Of a stretch of 64,000 nt of DNA, positions 55,491 through 64,000 are shown one piece after another; within the stretch, counting starts at the first letter, position 1, and each line of letters begins with the position of its first letter. Under the pieces are notes generated by a model. The model had not been told where the DNA came from, ran no database searches, and saw only the letters and a program-made list of their open reading frames with translations. The DNA lies in the NCBI GenBank assembly GCA_003415625.1, contig PYIU01000005.1, forward strand, positions 2,857,001 to 2,921,000, read 5' to 3'. The stretch comes from Aquanectria penicillioides (Eukaryota > Ascomycota > Sordariomycetes > Hypocreales > Nectriaceae). A program made the position numbers and the translations under genes.

Positions 55491-58400
55491 ATATATAAAA
55501 GAGTTAATATATTTAATAAAGGCAATAATAAATGCCTTAATATATTTAAGGCAAGTTAGTAGCTAAATTAAAAAGTACTTTATTAAATAAGCCTATTCTA
55601 TAGGGATATATATAGACTAAAGTTAGTACTAAAGGAGAAGATCTACTTTAAAATAAAGTATTAAATTATAAAATAATAATTATAAAATAAACTATTAAGT
55701 AAATTTATAATTAATTTACTTACTATCTTTTTTAAAGGCAATTTTAATATATAAAGGCTAGCTAAATTAATTAAGAGCTTAAAAGCTATAAATTTAAATA
55801 TTAAAGTATTACTAAATTTAAAAGTATTTAATTAATTATTAAATAAAAATAATAGTTAAAAAGTAATATAAAAAGGGATATTTATTAATTATTTAATAGC
55901 AGTATTAATAGTATTAATTAAAGCCTTATAAAAGAAATTATTATAGATATATTAATAAATAAAGCATTAATAAAAGAATTTAAAAGCCTAAATATAGTTA
56001 ATAGTAAGATTGCATATATTAAGGAGATAATTATAAGGTATAAAGGCAAGAGATTTAAGCTTATTGCAATATAAAGCTATTATAAAATAAAGAATAAAAA
56101 TTGCAATAATAACTAAAGGTATAAAAGAATTAAAAAGGTAAAGAATAATAAGTAAAAAAAAAAGGAATAAAAAGGGAGGCTAATGCAATACTTTTATAAT
56201 AAATAGAAAATTAATCCCTAAGATTTAAAGTAGAAACTAACTACTAATAAAATTTTTATTAAATACTAAAAAGTATATTATTTTAAAAAACTTATTAATA
56301 TTTATATATATATAAATATTAAAATAGTAATTTACTTAAATAATACTAAACTAAAAATAAAGGCATTTAAATTATATTAATTTACTTTATGCCTATAACT
56401 TTTTTCCTCCTTTTAACAATTTTACAATAAGTTATATTACTTTAATTTTATTTATAATATTTATAAAATATTAATAATCTTTATCTTTTAAGTTATAAGC
56501 ATTTAATTATAAGCTTTTAAACTCTTTATTAACCTTTACTTTATTTTATAATAGGGCTAAAGAAAGCAACCTTAAGTGCAATTACTTTAAAGGTATAATT
56601 TTTAATGCTAAGTAAAGACTTCTATATAGCTAAAGGAGTTATTTAAAATAAAGATAGAATTAAAGATTTCTTTTCTTTTAATAAAAAAATACTATTAAAA
56701 TATTTAATTAATTGCTTAATAGTTAATTTATATTATTTTATTTTTAAATAAATTAAAATTATTAGTTTAATAAATTAAAAACTTAGCCTATTTTAGGTAA
56801 TAAAAGCAATTTAAATTTTTAGCTTATTAATATTAATTGCTTTAAAGACTTCCCTTTTAACTTTTATTAAGCCTAAATATTTTATTATTAAATTCTATAG
56901 GATTTATTTAAAAACCTATAGAAAAAGGAAATAGCTTTAAACTTTAGTATTTAAGCTCTCTTTATTACTTTTATCTATAAACTTATTAATATTCTTATAA
57001 TTTACTAAATTAATCTTTTAATTATAAATACTAAAGTTAAAAAGAATAAGTAAAAGTAAAAGAGTTTCTTTTATAAGCTTTTACTAAAAGGTATAAATAT
57101 TAAAAAGATTAAATATTTAATTAATTTTATATCTATTAAATTCTAATAAATAATATATAATAAAAGGCTATTAATTGGCTTTATTTACTTTATTAATGCT
57201 ATTTATTAAAGCTTCTTTATTTAAAATAAATAGTTAAGGCATTTAATTATTTATAATACTACTAATATTCTTTAAAATAAGCAAGCTATTGCACTTACTA
57301 TAGTATAAAGGAAGATTATAACTAAAATAAAATTGCCTTATAATTTCTTTATTTTTATTATGCCTATTATTAAATAAGCTAGAAATTAAAAATATAGTTT
57401 TTTAGGCACTTTTCTTCTCTTTTTTAATATTTAAAGAATAGTTAAATTTATTAAAACTTTAATTATTAAATGCCTTATAATCTAGCCTTTAATCTTTAAT
57501 AGCAATTATAATACTATTAATAATCCCTTTTTAGCATTAATCCATTACAATTAAGTTTTTATTAAGTATAAATAAAGAAAAAGTATTTAATTAATTGCTT
57601 TAAATATTAATTAAATATAAAACTTTATTAATACTATTATTCTTAATAAATATAATATTACTAATAGAAAGTTCTTTAATTAATATAAGCTTATAGAACT
57701 TATTAAGACCTAAAAATCTATTTATATTTTAAGATTTTAAAATAGTTCCTTTAATACTTAATAGCTTTATATTAATTTAAGAAATTATTATATAATAAGC
57801 TAAAAGGAAGTTAATTACTAAACTCCTAAAAATAAATATTAAATTATCCTAAAGCTATTTAATCTTTAGGGTAATAGCTATTAAATAAGTCTATTTTTAC
57901 TATTAAGCCTTTAATTGCCTTACTATTCTTTAATTAATAATTTAATTAAATGCTATTAAACTTATAGGTATTAAATAATAAATAGATTTCCTATTAAAAT
58001 TAATAAATCTATTAAAGTTATTATTACCTTAAATAATAATAAAGGAGAAGGTTTTAAATAAGCCTTAAACTGCTAAAGTTAAAGCATTAAAGTAACTTAC
58101 CTTTACAGTTTATACTTTAAGTCTAAAACTTCTGCCTTTAAATCTACTATTAAGCCTAAACTAATAATTAAACCTATTTAGCCTTTATATAAATTGCCTA
58201 TTAGCTTATTAATTTATATAAGTATTGCTTAATTAAGCGCACTTAAAAAAGAAATCTAAATTAATTAAAATATACTTATTTATTTTAATGCATTTAATTA
58301 AATGTTTATTAATTCCTTAAGTAAAAGGCAAATAATTAAATTAATTTAATTAATTTAATAAATACCTTTATTTAAATTAGCTATTTTATAGTAATTTAAT

Positions 58401-59415
58401 TAAATAGACTTAAATTTGCCTATTACTAAAAATAATAAATAGAGTTTTTATAAGCGCTTTATATTGCCTTTATTAATTCTTTAATTAATTAAGTATATAA
58501 TAAAAGAAAGAAATTATACTATAATTGCTAATACTATAATTAAAAATATTATTAATACTGCTATTTAAATCTAATAAAGTAATTATAACTTAAACTATAT
58601 TGCCCTTACTAAAAGAAAGATAATTACTAAAATTAAATAAATAAATTTGCCTTAAATTAATTAATAGGCTATTTTTAAACTCCTTTAGATAAAGAGCTAG
58701 ATCTTTTATATACTAAAAGAGTTAATTTTAGTAAATTAATAGAATAAAATTATAATTACTATTTATAAGCTATTTAAACCTTTAATTTTTATTTATTAGT
58801 TTTATGCTAATTAATATTGCAATTAAGAACTATATTATAGAAAAAGGTAATAGTAAAGTTAAAATAAAGAGATTAAATATTAAAAGCAAAATAAATTATA
58901 AAGGGAAATAATAATAGGTTAAATAATAAATTATAGATATAAAGTATTTAATTAAATGCTTTCTTTAAGATTTTCTTTATATTTAAATAGATTAAGCTTA
59001 AAGTTTTCCTTTTATATTATACCTTTAGTTTACTTAAAGATAAGCATTAAAGCATTAAGGAGGGATAAGTTAAAGTCTAAAGTAATATAGATTAATTTAT
59101 TATTAAGTTAATTAAAAAGATAAAAGGGATTTTAAAGATATAGGAAATAAATAGGCAGTTTTCTTTAATTAATTTTTATTTTTAAAATTTTAAATTCCTT
59201 GCATTTAGACTCTATTAAAGTTTTAGTGCAGCCCCTTATAATATTACTTTATTTATAACTTTTTTCTTTTTTTTTTCTTTTTAAGGGATACTTTAAAGCA
59301 TTTAATTAAATGCTTTAATACTCTTTTAAATTGTTTATAGCTGCTTAAAAAGGCTATTTAGTCTTTAACTGAACTTGCTTACCCTATACTCTTTTAGGTA
59401 AGGTGTGTGTTTTAG
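55491..59415. other. 3.9-kb AT-rich repeat DNA, unclassified
   Basis: RIP-like sequence that does not match the LINE or LTR families elsewhere in the window. No frame stays open. The forward-strand stretch from about 56820 to 58000 has long frames broken mainly by TAA/TAG, which suggests a dead transposon ORF, but I found no diagnostic motif. Remnants near 59220 and 59370-59410 (ACTGAACTTGC, GGTGTGTGTTTTAGCC) are less mutated. Confidence 0.55.
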
Positions 59416-60540
59416 CCAATATCTCTATTTATTAATATAATAGCTATATTGCCTTTTTTAATTAAAGGGGCTAAAACTATTTATAAATAAGTAATATTAA
59501 AAAGTAATAGTAAAAATAAATTTATTTATCTTTAATATAAAGTTATATTAGCTAATAGTTAAATAATAACTTAAGTTTAATATAACTCTTTAAGCTTTAG
59601 CTTAAGCCTAAATAAAGCTAAAAAGAGATTAAAGTAAAGGGGATTTAAAGATAAAAAAAAAAGAGTAAAAGTAAAAGAAATAAAAAGAGCAAGAAAAATA
59701 AAATAGACTTTATATCCCTTAAAGGGAATATAAACTTAAAGTAAATAGTATTATTAAATTAAATAGATAAAGGTTAAATATAATAAAAAAATAAAATAGG
59801 TTTAAATTAAAGCTAAAGTAAAAATTTAACTATTATAAAAAGTAAGTTTTAGTATATTATTTATATAATAGATTAGTTTTTTCCCTTTTTTATAAAGGGT
59901 TTTTTTAAGTGTATTAATCTCTCTTTTAAAAAGGGAATTAAAGCATTTAAATAAAAAAGTTATTTTAAAGTAAAGTTAAAAGCAATATAAAATTAAGCCT
60001 ATTTTAAATTAAATATAAATTAATAGTTAAATTATAATATAATATAATATATAATTAAGCTAGCTATTTTATAAAACTATATATAATATAAGCTTTAAAT
60101 AGATATTACTTAAGCTTTAATAGATTATATAATAAAGCTAATAAAGCCTCCTTTTACCTAAAGTAAAAAAAGCAATATAGTATAATATAGTTAACTATTT
60201 TAATAGCATTCTTGTATTAATACTATAATAAGTTTATATTAAGGACTTTTTTATAAAAAAGAAACCTATAAAGCCTAATACATTCTATTTTTATTTAGGT
60301 AAGTAAAGAGCTTTTATATTTCTTAAGCCCTTTATATAGGCAAATTGTTTTCTTCTTTATATAAAGGGAGAAGGCTTTAGCTGCTTTTATTCTATTGCTT
60401 ATATATTATACTTATAATTTATAGCTAGCTCAATTCTACTGCTATCTTTAATTAGCTAATATTTAATCTTTAATTAATTTATAGTTCTTTCTATTTTTTT
60501 ATTAAAGAGCTAATTAATAAGCCACTTTTTATACTTTTAT
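59416..60540 (-). mobile_element. LINE fragment, reverse orientation
   Basis: Reverse complement of about 9500-10600 of the full-length LINE (for example GCTATATTGCCTTTTTTAAT near 59447), moderately to strongly RIP-mutated, lacking both ends. Confidence 0.75.
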
Positions 60541-60549
60541 ATAGATTTG

Positions 60550-63500
60550 CATATAACAACTCTGCCCTCAAACTTGCGACTGCTTGCAGCCATTTTAAAC
60601 TACCTTTAAAATATCTAAAACTACAATCAATTAATTCCTTATGCTAGGCTACCCCTAAATACAATAGCGCATTAAAAGCGCAATGCTAATACTATAGCCC
60701 TTTTAATAGTTATTAATTTAAGAAGATATAGCATTAAAAATAGCCAATACAACTTTCTTTTTACTATTAGCTAATATAGTAATATACCTAAAATAAATAA
60801 AGCAATAAAAGCTAGTAAGAGCTTTATAATTAATAAAAATAAAGAAGCCTATAAAGCTATTATTAAGATTGTTCTATCTTACCTCCTTAAAGCAGTTTAA
60901 AAGATATTTTAAATCTATATTAATATATATAAAATGCACTTTTGCCCCCCCTTTAAGACTAATATAACCCCTAAAGAGAGATTTATTAATAAAATTATTA
61001 CTGCTATAATAATTGCTATTATTATAGTAGTAATAGCTATTTTAGCTAATTTAAGCCTTTTTTTTCTTTAGTTAATATAATAGTTTTATATATTAATCCT
61101 TTTATATAGCTTTATATCTATAAATACTAAAATTAATAAGTATATAATATATAGCTATATTAAGTATAAAATTATTATTTATATTAAAAATACCTTTAAG
61201 AATATTAAAAACTATACTTTAATAGAAACTATATAAATAATAAATTAAGCTTATAGTAACTTTTATATAGTTATAATATATTATTTCTTTAATAAAGATA
61301 TAGTTCTTATCTTTTTTACTTTAAAATAGACTAAAGCCTTTTATAAAAAAGGATAAATAGCTATTATATTTAGAAATAATACCTTTTTAGCTCTTTTAAT
61401 TTTTACTATTTTAGTAAAGGGAATTTAAATTAAATCTATTCTTAATAATATAAATAAATTTATTAAAATTATTAATAATATTAATACCTTAAGAGTTAGT
61501 AAAGTAAAGCCTATTTAAGCCTAAAATAGCACTATAATAAAAATAAATCTAATTCTTTATCTTCTATTAATTAAAAAAGCTAATAGTCTATATAATAATA
61601 AATTACTTTTTAATATTAAACTTTATAATTATAAACCCTTTAATAAAGAACTAAAACTTACTTAATGCTTTTAATGCTATAAATATAGCTATATTGCAAG
61701 AAACTATTAATCTACTCTAACTTATAGTTAATATAATAGCTTAATATATAATAATTGCCCTATTAAAAAGGGAGAAATCCCTTATTGCTGCACTTTATAC
61801 TATAAAGACTATTTAGCTTAAAGCTATATCTATTTTATAGTAAAAAAGCATTAAATCTATATAAAAGAAAGATACTATAGATAATTAATAAAATATAAAG
61901 AATGCACTTTAATATAGTAAAATATCCTTTATATATAATAGAATAGCTTCTTTAAGAACCCCTTCTTTATAGCTCCCCTTTTTACTAAAAGAATTAGCTA
62001 ACCCTTAAGCTCTATAAATAAATAATACTGCACTTTATTTAATGCTTTCTCTTTTTTTAGTGCCTATACTTTATTATTACTATTTATTAAATTAACCCCC
62101 CTATTTATATTTAATTAATATAGATTCTATTTTAAAATATATATTATTGCCTTAAATTAATCTATTAAATATTATATATCTATAATAGATATAATATAAT
62201 TATACTTTTAAAATTAGCTAAAAACTAAAAGATTAATGCTTTAATAAACCCTAAAAGATTAAACTATATTATAATCTATTATTTAAGCTATATAGCTTTT
62301 TATATATATAAATAATATAGATTAAAAACCTAAATCTATTAGGCTAAAGAAGATTAAGCTAATATTAATTTTAATTACTGCTATATAAAAATAATTGCAA
62401 TATATAATCCTTTAAAAAGTAAAGGAAACTTAAAAGCAATATATACTTTAACTAGCCTTACTTTAGCCCTTTAAATAATTATAATTAAAGACTTTAATTT
62501 ATACTATTTAATTTAAAATTACTATAGTAAAACTACTTTATATAGCCTAACCTTTTTAATAGAGATATAATAGCTAAATATAGCCTTAATAACTCTTTAT
62601 AGAATAATAACTTAAAAAGTAAATAATACTAAAAATAATACCTTTAATTTAATTTAGGCCTTAAAGAATAGCTATATTATTTATTTAGGCCTTAATTATA
62701 ATTTAAATAGCTTTAATTATATTCTATAGTAAATATATATTAAGCCCTTTATAGATATATTGCCTTCTTTTCTATTAAACCTTTAGCTTATAGCATTTAA
62801 TTAATATATAATAAACCTTAAAAAGGCTAAACTTAAAGTATAAATTACTCTTTATTAGACTTTTAGTAAGATAACCTTTATATAATAGTTAAAATAGGCA
62901 ATTAAATAGCTAACCTAAAGACTGCATTAAATTGCTTAATATATTACTTTAATATAAAGGCAATTTAGGCCTAATTGCAATAATTAATAGAACTAGCTTA
63001 CTATAAAGGCTATTTATTAACTTAAATAAGTATAAAGATATATATAATATAATAGTATAATAGTTAATTAGCTAAAACTATAAAAAATAAATAATAAGCA
63101 AAAGGCTTATATAGTTAAGGCTAAATAAATAGCTTAATATAATACTTTATTTAAAGCTAAAATAGAAAAAGATATAGGCAGCTAAAAGAAACTTTAAAAC
63201 TTAAAAAGATAAGTATAACTTTAAAATAGTATTGCCTTAGCCCTATTATAGCTCCCTTCCCTTAACTGCCTTAAGTAAGATTTTCTAGCTATAAGCTATA
63301 TTAAAAAGGCAACTATATTAATAAAATGCTTTTTTTTTAAACTTTAAGTAGATAATTAAAATATTAAACTTATTATAATAAACCTTATAATATAATCTAT
63401 AGGTATAGACTAAATACTATAAAATGCTAAAAATTTAATATAGAATTGCATTAAACTCTATAAATTAATATACTTACTCTTTAAAATCTAATTATAAAAA

Positions 63501-64000
63501 GCTTTTAATAGCAATAGATTTTCTATTAGCTTCCTTAAAGTATATAGTAAGCCCTTTTTAAAAACCCTTATTACTATTACTAATATAAGCATTATATTTA
63601 AGCACTTTTTATATTATTTTTACTATATAATTGCTATTATTATTTTTAAATTAAATAAAATAATAGCCTAAAAATATATAGTATTTAAATAGAAATCTAT
63701 CTTTCTTTTTAGCATTATTAATAAAGTAATAAAATTAATAATAGCCTAATAAATAGTAATAGTAGCTAAAAACCTAAATATACTTTTTAATAATTAAATA
63801 GAAAATAGGCCTTAAAAGTCTATTAAGCTTACCCTTATAGTTATAATAAAAGCAATATATATAGTATAGGCTTATAATAAAATAGAATTATTCCTTTAAT
63901 TAAACTTTATTATAGCCTTTAATTTAATTAATTATAAAAAGCTTATTATTACTTTTTATAATTAAGGCTATTTATAATAGTTATTAGTTTAGCTTTTTAG
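60550..64000 (+). mobile_element. LINE with intact 5' end, running off the window
   Basis: Starts at CAACTCTGCCCTC (about 60557) and is collinear with 5180-8620 of the full-length copy: 5' end, zinc-knuckle region near 61665, endonuclease block near 62490 and the start of the reverse-transcriptase region. The 5' end keeps CpA and CpG (CTTGCGACTGC), so it is among the least mutated LINE starts here. Confidence 0.8.

Noticed and set aside
55491..59415. Possible tyrosine-recombinase (Crypton/Starship captain) remnant
   Set aside because: Considered because of the unassigned, ORF-like damaged frame, but no catalytic Arg/His/Tyr pattern could be identified.

Overview
The window looks like nuclear DNA of a filamentous ascomycete (Pezizomycotina, probably Eurotiomycetes-like). 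Protein-coding genes have short introns of about 50-75 bp with GT..AG ends and CTAAC/CTAAT-type branch sites. The gene content fits (an RTA1-family protein, Inp1, OTU1 and an UsgS-like membrane protein). Most of the DNA is extremely AT-rich repeat sequence whose degeneration pattern (CpA/TpG converted to TpA, Gln/Trp codons turned into stops, Asp to Asn, Gly to Arg) is typical of repeat-induced point mutation (RIP). The genome is therefore bipartite: normal-composition gene islands set in RIP-degenerated transposon deserts.

Layout. 1-14.1 kb is desert: a LINE truncated by the window edge (1-4650), a complete 6.6-kb LINE with a 15-bp target-site duplication (about 5178-11791), and a degenerate Copia element (about 11.8-12.7 kb). 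14.1-27.25 kb is gene island 1. All three of its genes are on the minus strand: an unrecognised 385-aa low-complexity protein, an RTA1-type seven-helix membrane protein and the peroxisome-inheritance protein Inp1. A 664-bp non-autonomous DNA transposon with 41-bp inverted ends sits in this island. 27.25-43.5 kb is desert made of nested insertions: a LINE split by a 6.7-kb LTR retrotransposon (221-bp LTRs, 5-bp duplication ATAGC) and by an 833-bp inverted-repeat element, followed by a second, 5'-truncated LINE. 43.5-47.7 kb is gene island 2: a multi-pass membrane protein gene (+) converging on the deubiquitinase gene OTU1 (-). 47.7-64 kb is desert again: LINE fragments in both orientations, a second LTR retrotransposon copy with a LINE inserted in it, a head-to-head pair of LINE 3' ends, an unclassified stretch (55.5-59.4 kb), and the 5' part of another LINE running off the window.

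The genes are housekeeping or accessory cell-biology genes, with no sign of an operon-like or metabolic cluster. The most useful observations are: (1) Inp1 and OTU1 each need one extra base at an identical TTGGGGGCC context to stay in frame, pointing to an assembly artefact or a shared mutational hotspot; (2) two non-autonomous inverted-repeat elements, one carrying a telomere-like CCCTAA run; (3) a RIP context bias that leaves GCA/TGC nearly untouched; and (4) two patches of the same LINE segment that largely escaped mutation. All calls come from reading the sequence by eye; no alignments or database searches were run.
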